From contig NZ_CP019788.1 of NCBI RefSeq assembly GCF_002022665.1, forward strand, positions 496,001 to 560,000: DNA of 64,000 nt. The letters are read 5' to 3'. Source of the stretch: Bartonella sp. JB63. GTDB taxonomy: Bacteria > Pseudomonadota > Alphaproteobacteria > Rhizobiales > Rhizobiaceae. The position numbers and the translations under genes are program-made. Of the stretch, positions 21,122-30,310 are shown one piece after another (the stretch's first letter is position 1; each line of letters opens with the position of its first letter). The notes under the pieces were generated by a model. That model was given only the letters and a program-made list of their open reading frames with translations, ran no database searches and was not told the DNA's origin.

Positions 21122-22549
21122 ATGCAGGTTACCGAGACGCTTAATGAAGGACTGAAGCGCGAAATTAAGATTGTGATTCCGGCGAAAGATCTGGAAGCAA
21201 AGTTAAATGAACGATTGGATAATACCAAAGGTAATATCGTCCTTAAAGGATTTCGTCCTGGTAAAGTTCCATCTGATCATCTTCGAAAAATGTACGGTAA
21301 ATCTTTTATGGCTGAAATTCTTAATGAGATCGTTAATGACGCTCCTCGTTCTATTTTAGTAGAACGTAATGAATATTCAGCAATGCAGCCGCAAATTGAT
21401 ATAAATGAAGATAAAAAAGTTATAGAGGGTAAAGCTGATTTTGTTTTCAGTTTGAAATATGAGGTTTTGCCAAAATTTGAGATTAAAGACTTCAAAGATA
21501 TTGAAATCATTCGTGAAATTTCTGATGTATCTGAACAAGAAATTGATGAGCAAATAACACGTATTCTTTCTTCTACTCGTAATTATTCGCAAAAAAATGG
21601 TCCTTCAAAAGAAGGTGATCGCATAACAATCGATTATCTCGGGAAAATTGATGGTGTTCCATTTGATGGTGGCGCTGATAATGATGCACAATTGATTCTT
21701 AGTTCAAAACAATTTATTCCTGGTTTTGAAGAGCAATTAATTGGTGTAAAAGCGGGCGATGTAACAACAATTTTTGTTAAATTTCCTGATGATTATAATG
21801 CTAAGCATTTAGCTGGTAAAAATGCAGAATTTGATATCACTGTTAAAGCTGTTTCTAAACCAGATAAATTGAAGATTGATGATGAAGCAGCAAAAAAACT
21901 TGGTTTAGATTCTCTAGATCATTTACGTGAAGTTGTTCGTGGACAGATTGAAAGTCAATATGGCTCTATGACACGTCAAAAGATTAAGCGACAAGTTCTT
22001 GATGCTTTAGACAAAGATTATAGTTTTGATATTCCTGAACAGCTTTTGGAGATTGAATTTAATAACATATGGAATCAGGTCAATGAAGATTTAAAGAGAA
22101 TGGGCAGAAGCTTTGAAGATGAGAACGTCACAGAGGAACAAGCGCGAGAAGAATATCGCGTGCTTGCGCAGCGTCGTGTTCGTCTTGGTTTAGTTCTTTC
22201 TGAAATTGGGAAAAAAGTTGGAGTTCAAGTAAGTGAAGATGAATTAAAAGCTGCAGTTTTTGAGCAGGTTCGCCGGTATCCTGGACAGGAAAAAGAAATG
22301 ATGGATTTTTTCCGTCGTACGCCAGAAGCTGTTGCTGGTCTACGTGCGCCAATCTTTGAAGAAAAAGTTATTGACTATTTGCTTACACAGATAAAAGTTA
22401 CGGATAAAAAAGTTACGGTTGAGGAGTTAATGAGAGAATATGATGAATCAGATTTAACTGACAAAACTCCTGTCAAGAGAAAATCTGCAGTAAAAGAAAA
22501 AGGTACCAAAAAAGCTTCAGCTAAAAAGAAGGCCCCAAAAACAAGTTAA
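21122..22549 (+). CDS. tig: Trigger factor
   Basis: This ribosome-associated chaperone and peptidyl-prolyl isomerase has 475 aa, with the ribosome-docking signature GFRPGKVP near residues 43-50, a central FKBP-type domain ([20 protein letters not shown]) and a helical C-terminal chaperone domain. It ends in a Lys/Ala-rich tail (about 20 residues), longer than E. coli Tig and common in Rhizobiales. It lies 134 bp after tRNA-Leu. Confidence 0.96.
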   Translation: MQVTETLNEGLKREIKIVIPAKDLEAKLNERLDNTKGNIVLKGFRPGKVPSDHLRKMYGKSFMAEILNEIVNDAPRSILVERNEYSAMQPQIDINEDKKVIEGKADFVFSLKYEVLPKFEIKDFKDIEIIREISDVSEQEIDEQITRILSSTRNYSQKNGPSKEGDRITIDYLGKIDGVPFDGGADNDAQLILSSKQFIPGFEEQLIGVKAGDVTTIFVKFPDDYNAKHLAGKNAEFDITVKAVSKPDKLKIDDEAAKKLGLDSLDHLREVVRGQIESQYGSMTRQKIKRQVLDALDKDYSFDIPEQLLEIEFNNIWNQVNEDLKRMGRSFEDENVTEEQAREEYRVLAQRRVRLGLVLSEIGKKVGVQVSEDELKAAVFEQVRRYPGQEKEMMDFFRRTPEAVAGLRAPIFEEKVIDYLLTQIKVTDKKVTVEELMREYDESDLTDKTPVKRKSAVKEKGTKKASAKKKAPKTS

Positions 22550-22671
22550 ACTACGTTGATAAAATAGTTCTAATCAATCAATTTTTAGTATATATATTCT
22601 AGGCTTGCGCTGGCAATAATTTTAGGTTAGCCAGTGGATGTATTTTAAAATGTTTTGATAGTGAATTGATA

Positions 22672-24171
22672 ATGGAAATCGTTGATACTCGTCTCCCTGA
22701 TCCTAAGCGTTTTATTTCTGGAGTTACAGGTGATTGGGAGGTTATCATTGGTATGGAGGTTCATGCGCAAGTTATATCGGATTCAAAACTTTTTTCAGGT
22801 GCATCAACTAAGTTTGGTGCTGAGCCAAATAATCATGTATCACTTGTTGATGCAGCGATGCCTGGTATGTTGCCTGTTATTAATCAAGCATGTATTTGCC
22901 AGGCTATTCGAACTGGTTTAGGATTAAAAGCTAAAATTAATTTAAAATCTGTTTTTGATCGTAAAAACTATTTTTATCCAGATTTACCGCAGGGATATCA
23001 GATTTCACAATTTCGGTATCCCATTGTAGGTGAGGGGAAAGTTGTTATATCTATTGGGCCAGATTCGAATGGTCAGTTTGAGGATATTGAAATTGGGATT
23101 GAAAGATTGCATCTTGAACAAGATGCTGGAAAGTCTTTGCATGATCAGCACCCAACAATGTCTTTTGTAGATCTTAATCGCTCAGGTGTTGCTCTTATGG
23201 AAATTGTTTCCAAACCAGATATGCGGTCTTCAGAGGAAGCTAAAGCCTATATGACAAAATTGCGTACGATTGTTCGTTATTTAGGTACCTGTGATGGCAA
23301 TATGGATGAAGGCTCTATGCGCGCGGATGTAAATATATCTGTTCGCCGTCCTGGTGGGCCTTTTGGAACACGTTGTGAGATTAAAAACGTTAACTCGATT
23401 CGTTTTATAGGCCAAGCAATTGAATATGAGGCACGTCGCCAAATTGCAATTTTGGAAGATGGGGGGGTAATAGATCAGGAAACTCGCCTTTTTGATGCAA
23501 ACAAAGGTGAAACACGATCTATGCGTTCAAAAGAGGAAGCGTATGACTATCGTTATTTTCCTGATCCTGATCTTTTACCATTGGACTTTGATCAAGCGTT
23601 TGTAGACGCTTTGGCTTCAGAATTGCCTGAATTGCCTGATGATATAAAAGCGCGTTTTATCAATGAGATGGGTTTGACAGCGTATGATGCTTCTATTCTT
23701 GTAACAGAAAAAGCAATTGCAGCTTATTTCGAAGAAGTAGCATATGGGCGCGATGGGAAAATGGCTGCTAATTGGGTAATTAATGACCTTTTAGGCGCTT
23801 TAAATAAAGATAATCGTGATATTGAGGATACTCCAATTACGGCAAAACAATTGGGAGCAATTATTGACCTTATTAAAGAAGGAACTATTTCTGGAAAAAT
23901 TGCGAAGAATCTGTTTGAAATTATTTGGAATGAAGGTGGGGATCCACATCAGATTGTAGAAAAACGTGGTATGAAGCAGGTAACAGATACAGGAGTTATT
24001 GAAAGGGTTGTTGATGAAATTATTATCAATAATCCTGATAAAGTTGCTCAAACACGAAAGAAACCTGCTTTGGTTGGTTGGTTTGTTGGACAGGTGATGA
24101 AAGCAACAGAAGGTAAGGCAAACCCTCAAACTGTTAATAAATTAGTTAAGATTAAGCTTGGAATAGATTAA
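22672..24171 (+). CDS. gatB: Aspartyl/glutamyl-tRNA(Asn/Gln) amidotransferase subunit B
   Basis: GatB is part of GatCAB, which converts misacylated Glu-tRNA(Gln) to Gln-tRNA(Gln). The protein has the GMEVHAQ start of the GatB/E catalytic cradle, [19 protein letters not shown] and the C-terminal YqeY-like helical tail ([12 protein letters not shown]). I take ATG 22672 (499 aa). A TTG at 22666 would add two residues and is less likely. gatA and gatC are not in this window. Confidence 0.95.
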   Translation: MEIVDTRLPDPKRFISGVTGDWEVIIGMEVHAQVISDSKLFSGASTKFGAEPNNHVSLVDAAMPGMLPVINQACICQAIRTGLGLKAKINLKSVFDRKNYFYPDLPQGYQISQFRYPIVGEGKVVISIGPDSNGQFEDIEIGIERLHLEQDAGKSLHDQHPTMSFVDLNRSGVALMEIVSKPDMRSSEEAKAYMTKLRTIVRYLGTCDGNMDEGSMRADVNISVRRPGGPFGTRCEIKNVNSIRFIGQAIEYEARRQIAILEDGGVIDQETRLFDANKGETRSMRSKEEAYDYRYFPDPDLLPLDFDQAFVDALASELPELPDDIKARFINEMGLTAYDASILVTEKAIAAYFEEVAYGRDGKMAANWVINDLLGALNKDNRDIEDTPITAKQLGAIIDLIKEGTISGKIAKNLFEIIWNEGGDPHQIVEKRGMKQVTDTGVIERVVDEIIINNPDKVAQTRKKPALVGWFVGQVMKATEGKANPQTVNKLVKIKLGID

Positions 24172-24347
24172 TGTATCAGGATGGAAATTCTGCAAATATG
24201 ATAATTAACTTGTGATGCAGATCGTATAGGTTATTAGTTGGTTTATTCAGGTCAGTTGCAATTAGGGGCTCTGATAGTTTCTTGTTTTTAATGATTCCAA
24301 GCATCATAAAAGAGTGTTTTTATGAGTTTAAAGGATTAGGAGAGGAA

Positions 24348-24746
24348 ATGTTCAGTTTTTTCAAGGAAATCTTTACATGGTGGAATGGTAATACTATTAA
24401 TACGCGCTTTTTTACATGGTTACATGGTAAACGTGTGGGCGAAGACCAGTTTGGTAATGTTTATTATGAAGGTAGTCGCCATAAGGATGGTTATTTACGT
24501 CGCTGGGTAATTTATAAAGATTATTCTGAAGCTTCTAGCATTCCTCCAGGTTGGCATGGGTGGATGCACCATCGTTATGATATACCGCTCACGGAGGAAA
24601 ATTATCAATCATATGAATGGGAGAAATCACATATTTCAAATATGACGGGTACAAGTGAAGCTTACCGACCAAAAGGATCTATTGCTTATAATGGTAGACA
24701 TTTTTATGCTTGTGAGGATTATGATGCATGGCTCCCTAAGGAATAA
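24348..24746 (+). CDS. NDUFA12-like NADH:ubiquinone oxidoreductase accessory protein
   Basis: The 132-aa protein matches the NDUFA12 / B17.2 family, an accessory subunit of complex I found in mitochondria and alphaproteobacteria. Typical features are KRVGEDQFGNVYYE near the N terminus, RRWVIYKD and PPGWHGWMHH. ATG 24348 is chosen because GGAGAGG lies 5 bp upstream and the extension to 24282 has no family character. The DUF2155 gene overlaps its 3' end in another frame. Confidence 0.9.
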   Translation: MFSFFKEIFTWWNGNTINTRFFTWLHGKRVGEDQFGNVYYEGSRHKDGYLRRWVIYKDYSEASSIPPGWHGWMHHRYDIPLTEENYQSYEWEKSHISNMTGTSEAYRPKGSIAYNGRHFYACEDYDAWLPKE

Positions 24747-25173
24747 TAGGTATATTTTTTTCTTTGTTATATCAAGGTATTTTTTTTATATTTATTTGGT
24801 GGGGGGGATAGTGATTTTATCTACAGTTGGTTGTGTACAAGCTGAACGTGTTAGCAATGAAATTGGTATTTTTTCAGGTCTTGATAAAATTACTGGTCGG
24901 GTTACTAGTTTTGAAGTTTATATTGGTCAGGTTTATCAATATGGAGCTTTGCAGATAATACCGCGAGTGTGTTATACAAGTTCTGAGAATGAGCCAGCCC
25001 GTACTACTGGTTTTGTTGAAGTTAATGAAATGACATTGGAGAGAAAAATACGGCGTATTTTTACAGGATGGATGTTTGCAGATAGTCCTGGTTTAAACGC
25101 TGTTGAGCACCCTATTTATGATGTATGGTTAAAAGATTGCAAAAAAAGCTCTCATACTCTTACATCTCAATAA
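24724..25173 (+). CDS. DUF2155 family exported protein
   Basis: The protein belongs to the DUF2155 family of small alphaproteobacterial envelope proteins. It shows the core LDKITGRVTSFEVYIGQVYQYGALQI, the CYTSSENEPARTTGFVEV segment and the FTGWMFADSPGLNAVEHPIYDVWLKDCK ending. A hydrophobic signal segment (FFYIYLVGGIVILSTVGCVQA) precedes it. The start is uncertain: ATGs at 24721 and 24724 both lie inside the NDUFA12-like gene. Function is unknown; pairing with NDUFA12 is common in Rhizobiales. The stop codon (25171-25173) lies only 3 bp before the left edge of the large inverted repeat. Confidence 0.85.
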   Translation: MHGSLRNNRYIFFFVISRYFFYIYLVGGIVILSTVGCVQAERVSNEIGIFSGLDKITGRVTSFEVYIGQVYQYGALQIIPRVCYTSSENEPARTTGFVEVNEMTLERKIRRIFTGWMFADSPGLNAVEHPIYDVWLKDCKKSSHTLTSQ

Positions 25174-25176
25174 TAT

Positions 25177-25625
25177 AACGCTTGGTTCCTGGATATGAAG
25201 CTCCTGTCCTTCTTGCCTATTCTGCGCGCAATCGTTCTGCAGCGTGCCGTATTCCATTTGATACTTCGCCACATTCAAAACGTATAGAAATTCGTTTTCC
25301 AGATCCAGCAGCAAATCCGTATTTAGCATTTTCATCGCTTATTATGGCGGGTCTTGATGGTATAAGGAACAAAATTCATCCAGGACAAGCTATGGATAAA
25401 GATCTTTATGATCTTCCTCCAAAAGAGCTCAAGAACATTCCTACAGTTTCAAGGAGTTTACGTGAAGCACTTGAATGTCTTGATAAAGATCGGAATTTTC
25501 TTAAATCGGGAGATGTTTTTGATGACGACCAAATTAATTCTTTTATTGAATTAAAAATGAAAGAAGTTCTGCGTTATGAAACAGCACCTCATCCTATTGA
25601 ATTTGATATGTATTATTCTGTTTAA
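25177..25625 (+). pseudogene. glnA: 5'-truncated glutamine synthetase fragment
   Basis: The fragment encodes the last ~148 residues of GlnA, from LVPGYEAPV to the C-terminal FDMYYSV. It is identical to the end of the intact gene at 62004-63413 and includes the adenylylation-site segment KDLYDLPP. The N-terminal beta-grasp domain and most of the catalytic domain are missing, and an in-frame TAA (25176-25178) lies at the repeat edge. A TTG at 25182 could initiate but no active enzyme could result. It marks how far the duplicated block extended into glnA. Confidence 0.92.
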
Positions 25626-25628
25626 TGC

Positions 25629-25657
25629 AATAATGGAGGTTTTTTGCCTCCATTATT
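25629..25657 (+). terminator. Hairpin after glnA fragment (left copy)
   Basis: An 11-bp stem AATAATGGAGG / CCTCCATTATT encloses a loop of six T and one G, just after the glnA stop. There is no T run after the stem on this strand, so efficiency is uncertain. The same hairpin follows intact glnA at 61972-62000. Confidence 0.6.
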
Positions 25658-25753
25658 ATGGAATAATGTACCTTTGAATAATCTCAATTGTCATTAGACA
25701 ACTGGTTTTATATCAAAGGTTTAGTCAATTTTTTTAGAAAATGTATTGTAATT

Positions 25754-26533
25754 TTATTTATAGTTATATTTATTATTATAATTTTGTGTTTTGAAGTTTA
25801 AGGGATTCATTTCCACATTATAATTGTCGAAAGGATTGTAAGATCCATAATTTTTCTTCCACTGTATGGGATCAATAAAATTGCTTGACCATAGGCCGAT
25901 TTTATTATTTTGTGCGTTTTTTTCAGCGCTTAGATATGTTGTTGGAATTGGATATTGATTGTCTTTTGATATTATGAGCATACCTTCTTCCAGTCCTATT
26001 TCAGCTAGATCGACGCCTTGGACGAAGCACTGCGCGTAGTGGATTTTTTTTTCGATGATAGCTTGCTTACAAGATATGTTCTGTCCTAGAGTTTTAGTGA
26101 CTAGCCAAGCTGTTGTAACAGCTCCACATGGCCATTCTTGGTTATTTAATTCTGCTTTTTGACGAGGTGCACATGTATCTACGCCATATAAGTGAATATT
26201 TCGGATGATAGGTTGATGCTGAGGTTTTTCGGCACTGGTTATCAATTTGAATGTCACACCGCTAGTAACAGATGCAATACCATTAAATACGACATTATGA
26301 TTATTTGGATCACTATTTATCCAGTTGAGATTTTGTTTATTTTCTTTTACCTTTTTTTGAATATCGGCTTCAAGTAGTTTATTTTCTTCGAGATACATAT
26401 TAATTATGTCTTGGTTTTCTTTCATTTTTAATGTTTCAAAAATATTTAAATTTGTTGTGTTTTGATTTTGGCTTATTATCCATAATGCTAAAGAACAGAC
26501 AATGTAGACAATAATAATCGGTTTAAATCGCAT
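25754..26533 (-). CDS. Staphylococcal-nuclease-fold (thermonuclease-like) protein, left copy
   Basis: The 259-aa protein has an N-terminal membrane anchor or signal (IIIVYIVCSLALWIIS), a coiled, charged segment (about 30-70) and an SNase-like domain (about 80-230): IRNIHLYGVDTCAPRQ, NNQEWPCGAVTTAWL, CFVQGVDLAEIGLEEGMLII and the KIGLWSSNF ending. Of the SNase catalytic residues, the first Arg appears kept (IRNI). The Glu that follows the aspartate turn (DTPE in nuclease) and the second Arg (normally in the YGR segment; here YAQ) look replaced. It is probably not an active nuclease. It is divergent from virB2 and present in both arms, so it travels with the T4SS. Confidence 0.75.
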   Translation of the reverse strand: MRFKPIIIVYIVCSLALWIISQNQNTTNLNIFETLKMKENQDIINMYLEENKLLEADIQKKVKENKQNLNWINSDPNNHNVVFNGIASVTSGVTFKLITSAEKPQHQPIIRNIHLYGVDTCAPRQKAELNNQEWPCGAVTTAWLVTKTLGQNISCKQAIIEKKIHYAQCFVQGVDLAEIGLEEGMLIISKDNQYPIPTTYLSAEKNAQNNKIGLWSSNFIDPIQWKKNYGSYNPFDNYNVEMNPLNFKTQNYNNKYNYK

Positions 26534-26886
26534 TTGCCGAATCCTTATTGTTTCTATAGAAAGTAAAATTTTTATGCATCATCTCTTTGCCTTTGAAGAG
26601 AAGTTTTCAACAGCATTTGTTGCAAATTAAACACATTTTGTAAAGAAAAACATTATTTTTACACTCTTGATATTGTCATTTTGATAAAATAACAATATTC
26701 ATATCAAACTTTAACGGTTTAAATTTTCTTTCTCTTAGGTAGAGGATTTTAAATAAAGGCTTTTTGATAAACTATTCATAATCAAAGGGACTTAAAAATT
26801 ATAAGTCTTTCATATTAGAGGTCTTTAACTTTTAGAGATAAGAGGATGTCAATATATAATCAATATTCTTTTTGAAGAGAGGTTAA
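26534..26886. promoter_or_regulatory. Divergent control region upstream of virB2 (left copy)
   Basis: This 353-bp gene-free region lies between the SNase-like gene and virB2, so it must carry the virB promoter and probably the divergent one. It is very AT-rich. A 6-bp inverted repeat GACTTA / TAAGTC (26789-26794, 26802-26807, 7-nt loop) lies about 80 bp before the virB2 start and could be an operator; the ribosome-binding site GAGAGG is just before 26887. I cannot place -35/-10 boxes with confidence. The region is duplicated exactly at 60743-61095. Confidence 0.5.
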
Positions 26887-27201
26887 ATGACAAACGATGT
26901 ATCTAAGATCTGTTTTATTATCACTACGCTATTTTTTACAATGCTTGTTATGTTAAATCCAGCTTATGCTGATACTGCTGTTAGTGGTCTGGGGACGCTT
27001 GATACTGTTTTGCAAGCTATTGTTGGTATGATAACAGGTAATACAGCGAAGCTCATTGCAACTATATGTGTTGCTATTGTGGGTATTGGCTGGATGTATG
27101 GTGTTATTGATTTACGCAAAGCAGCATACTGTGTTCTTGGTATTGGCATTGTTTTTGGTGCTTCTGCCTTTGTTACTTTATTAAAAGGAACGACATCATA
27201 A
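26887..27201 (+). CDS. virB2: T4SS major pilin VirB2 (left copy)
   Basis: VirB2 polymerises into the T4SS pilus. The 104-aa precursor has a signal peptide with a probable cleavage after NPAYADT and two hydrophobic segments (about 40-60 and 75-100) joined by a short basic loop (DLRKA), as in VirB2 pilins. It opens the virB operon and its stop codon is directly followed by the virB3 ATG. Confidence 0.9.
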   Translation: MTNDVSKICFIITTLFFTMLVMLNPAYADTAVSGLGTLDTVLQAIVGMITGNTAKLIATICVAIVGIGWMYGVIDLRKAAYCVLGIGIVFGASAFVTLLKGTTS

Positions 27202-27510
27202 ATGAATGAAGATACCCTTTTTCTTGCCTGCACAAGACCAGCTATGTTTGCTGGAGTTACGGTGGAAGCTATGGCATTGAATGTCATGACAATATCTACA
27301 CTTTTTATCATTACAAGCAGTTTCTCAATGATTGGTTTTGGCGTTGGTTTGCACTTTATCTTACGTGAAATCATAAAACGCGATCATAACCAATTTCGTG
27401 TTTTATTTGCTTGGCTCAATACTCGAGGTAAACAAAAGAACCTGACAAGATGGGGTGGAGGGTCTACATCTCCTTTACGCCTTATCCGAACTTATAAGGA
27501 ATTAAATTAA
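27202..27510 (+). CDS. virB3: T4SS inner-membrane protein VirB3 (left copy)
   Basis: VirB3 is a short inner-membrane protein that works with the VirB4 ATPase in pilus assembly. The 102-aa product shows the family opening DTLFLACTRPAMFAGV and a hydrophobic segment (about 30-55), then a basic cytoplasmic tail. It begins without a gap after virB2 and is followed directly by virB4. Confidence 0.9.
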   Translation: MNEDTLFLACTRPAMFAGVTVEAMALNVMTISTLFIITSSFSMIGFGVGLHFILREIIKRDHNQFRVLFAWLNTRGKQKNLTRWGGGSTSPLRLIRTYKELN

Positions 27511-29874
27511 GTGAGACAGATGTCAGTGATGAAGATGGAATCTTTGCCGGAGGAATATATTCCCTATGTTCGTCATGTCAATCAACATGTAATTGCGTTG
27601 AATTCCCGCTGCTTAATGATGGTGATTGCCATTGAAGGCATCAACTTTGATACTGCAGATATTAGCCAATTAAATTCGTTACACATCCAATTAAACACGC
27701 TGTTGAAAAATATTGCAGATGAACGTGTTGCTTTATATTCTCATATTATCCGCCGACGGGAAACGATTTATCCAGAGAGCCAATTTTCTTCGTCTTTTGC
27801 AACAACCTTAGATAAACACTACAAACAGAAGATGGTTTTGAAAGATCTTTATCGGAATGATCTGTATCTTTCGGTACTCTGGAATCCTTCAGCAGATAAA
27901 ACTGAACAGCTAGCTACTTTTTTTCATCGCTTAACACGAGCCAAGAAGACACAAACGGAACCAGATTCTGAATCTATTCGGAAACTTGAAGAGTTAGGCC
28001 AAGATCTTATACAAGGTCTTGAGAGCTATGAAGCACGACTTTTGTCAACCTACGAGCATGATGGCATTTTATTTTCTGAGCAAAGCGAATTTCTTCATCA
28101 GTTGGTTGGAGGAAGGCGTGAACGCATCCCTCTTACATTTGGCACTATAGCCTCAACGATTTATTCAGATCGTGTTCTTTTTGGAAAAGAAATTATTGAA
28201 ATTCGTCATGAAAGCAATGAACGCTTTGTAGGTATGTTTGGATGGAAGGAATATCCCTCTAAAACACGTCCAGGTATGACAGATGGTTTGTTGACAGCAC
28301 CCTTTGAATTGATCTTAACGCAATCCTTTGTTTTTAAAAGTAAAGCAGTTGCAAGTGCTATTATGAGCCGTAAACAAAATCAAATGATCAATGTGGCTGA
28401 TCGAGCCAGCTCGCAAATTAGTGCACTTGATGATGCACTTGATGATTTAGAGTCTAATCGTTTTGTTTTGGGAGAACATCATCTCTCTTTAGCAGTTTTT
28501 TCTGATCGTCCACAAGAATTGGCAGAATACCTCTCCAAAGCCCGTTCGTACCTGACGAATGGTGGAGCAGTTATAGCCAGAGAAGATCTAGGATTAGAGG
28601 CAGCATGGTGGGCACAACTTCCTGGAAACTTTAGCTATCGAGCACGCTCTGGAGCCATTAGCAGCAGAAATTTTGCAGCCTTATCGCCCTTTCATTCCTT
28701 CCCGATTGGCAAATTGAAAGGTAATATTTGGGGCTCTGCAGTTGCCTTACTGCAAACACAAGCGAGTTCGCCTTACTATTTTAATTTTCATTATGGTGAT
28801 GTTGGAAATACCTTTGTTTGTGGTCCATCAGGTTCTGGAAAAACAGTCATTGTTAATTTTCTTCTTGCACAATCGCAAAAATATAACCCAACAATAGTCT
28901 TTTTCGATAAAGATCAGGGAGCAGAAATCTTTGTCCGCGCTGGAGGTGGAAAATATAAGCCTTTGAAAAACGGCAAACCTACTAATATTGCGCCATTAAA
29001 AGGTATGGAATACACCGAAAAGAATAAACTCTTCCTTCAGCACTGGGTCTTAAAACTGGTCACCTCCGAAGGCCAAACAGTAACAGAACAAGAAAGGCAA
29101 GATATTGCTAGAGCAATTAATTCCTTAGAAAGCCTTCCCCTAGCACAACGCTCTCTCGGTGCACTTCAACTGTTTTTTGATAATACATCCACAGAAGGTA
29201 TTGCCATGCGTTTAAAACGTTGGACTAAAGGTAATCCTTTAGGGTGGGTCTTTGATAATGACCAAGATGATCTCAATTTAGATGCCCAATTCATAGGTTA
29301 TGATATGACGGATTTCCTAGATAATGAAGAAATTCGTCGGCCTCTGATGATGTATCTGTTTAACCGCATTCTCGATCTTATTGATGGTCGACGTATCATT
29401 ATTGTTATCGATGAATTCTGGAAAGCGCTTGAGGATGATTCATTTAAAGCTTTTACTCAAGATCGTCTGAAAACAATTCGTAAACAAAATGGCATGATGC
29501 TCTTTGCAACACAAAGCCCTAGAGATGCTTTGAATTCAACCATTGCCCACACAATTATTGAACAATGCCCCACGCAAATATTTTTTCCAAATCAAAAAGC
29601 TAATTATAACGACTATGTTGAAAATTTTAAACTGACTGAACGTGAATTTGAGCTAATCCAATCAGAATTAAGTAGAGAATCTCGGCGTTTTCTCATTAAA
29701 CAAGGACAGAACTCCATTGTTGCAGAACTGAACTTACGTGGAATGGACAATGAAATTGCTGTCTTAAGCGGGACAACCAGAAATATTGAACTCATGAATC
29801 AAATTATAGATGAGTATGGAACAAACCCCGATATATGGTTGCCTATATTTCATCAAAGGAGACAAGTTCAATGA
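27511..29874 (+). CDS. virB4: T4SS ATPase VirB4 (left copy)
   Basis: VirB4 powers pilus biogenesis and substrate transfer from the inner membrane. The 787-aa protein has the CagE/TrbE/VirB N-terminal domain and a C-terminal ATPase domain with Walker A GPSGSGKT (residues 438-445) and Walker B IIIVIDEFW. The GTG at 27511 is placed about 9 bp after AAGGA; an ATG at 27520 would give 784 aa and is a reasonable alternative. Its stop overlaps the virB5 start (ATGA). Confidence 0.95.
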   Translation: MRQMSVMKMESLPEEYIPYVRHVNQHVIALNSRCLMMVIAIEGINFDTADISQLNSLHIQLNTLLKNIADERVALYSHIIRRRETIYPESQFSSSFATTLDKHYKQKMVLKDLYRNDLYLSVLWNPSADKTEQLATFFHRLTRAKKTQTEPDSESIRKLEELGQDLIQGLESYEARLLSTYEHDGILFSEQSEFLHQLVGGRRERIPLTFGTIASTIYSDRVLFGKEIIEIRHESNERFVGMFGWKEYPSKTRPGMTDGLLTAPFELILTQSFVFKSKAVASAIMSRKQNQMINVADRASSQISALDDALDDLESNRFVLGEHHLSLAVFSDRPQELAEYLSKARSYLTNGGAVIAREDLGLEAAWWAQLPGNFSYRARSGAISSRNFAALSPFHSFPIGKLKGNIWGSAVALLQTQASSPYYFNFHYGDVGNTFVCGPSGSGKTVIVNFLLAQSQKYNPTIVFFDKDQGAEIFVRAGGGKYKPLKNGKPTNIAPLKGMEYTEKNKLFLQHWVLKLVTSEGQTVTEQERQDIARAINSLESLPLAQRSLGALQLFFDNTSTEGIAMRLKRWTKGNPLGWVFDNDQDDLNLDAQFIGYDMTDFLDNEEIRRPLMMYLFNRILDLIDGRRIIIVIDEFWKALEDDSFKAFTQDRLKTIRKQNGMMLFATQSPRDALNSTIAHTIIEQCPTQIFFPNQKANYNDYVENFKLTEREFELIQSELSRESRRFLIKQGQNSIVAELNLRGMDNEIAVLSGTTRNIELMNQIIDEYGTNPDIWLPIFHQRRQVQ

Positions 29875-30305
29875 AAAAATTTATAATTATGCTTTTATCT
29901 TCAAGTTTCATCTCTCATGGAGTATCGGGAGCTACAGAAGATAGTGAGCGATATTATAAAAGTGTCATAGAAGATACAACATCAGAAGAGACAAAATTAA
30001 AAATAGCTGAATCTATTTATGCTTCAGCTACTAAAAATGAAAAAGAGATTCAGGAAATCAGTCAGAAAATTTTATCAGAAACTGATGAAAAAAAAAGAAA
30101 AGATCTTGAATCCAAGCTGGCTATTCTTCAAGCTAAGCTTCAAGTAGACATTCTAAAACTTCAGGCTCTTTCTATTATTAAATCAGAAAATTCTCAATCA
30201 AAAGAAAAAAAACGTGAAGAGGAACAAGAAAAAAAACATGAAATTGTTCACAACACACTAAAAGAAGAGTTGGAGAAAGCTAAAAATAATATCAAAATCA
30301 GATAA
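29871..30305 (+). CDS. virB5: T4SS minor pilin VirB5 (left copy)
   Basis: VirB5 is a minor, pilus-tip component; in Bartonella this position encodes the immunodominant ~17-kDa antigen. From ATG 29871 (AAAGGAG upstream) the protein is 144 aa with a signal peptide (KKFIIMLLSSSFISHGVSGA) and a long Lys/Glu-rich helical body. Assignment rests mainly on position between virB4 and virB6 plus the exported coiled-coil character, as VirB5 proteins diverge strongly. The gene overlaps the virB4 stop by four bases. Confidence 0.85.
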   Translation: MKKFIIMLLSSSFISHGVSGATEDSERYYKSVIEDTTSEETKLKIAESIYASATKNEKEIQEISQKILSETDEKKRKDLESKLAILQAKLQVDILKLQALSIIKSENSQSKEKKREEEQEKKHEIVHNTLKEELEKAKNNIKIR

Positions 30306-30310
30306 AAATA

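Noticed and set aside
24282..24347. N-terminal extension of the NDUFA12-like protein
   Set aside because: The extension lacks family similarity and GGAGAGG points to ATG 24348.
25182..25625. Orphan glnA tail as a functional gene
   Set aside because: It lacks the N-terminal domain and most of the active site; identical to the end of intact glnA by duplication.
26964..27374. 136-codon open frame antisense to virB2/virB3 (and its mirror at 60255-60665)
   Set aside because: It is the complement of two well-supported virB genes, has low-complexity hydrophobic composition and no ribosome-binding site.
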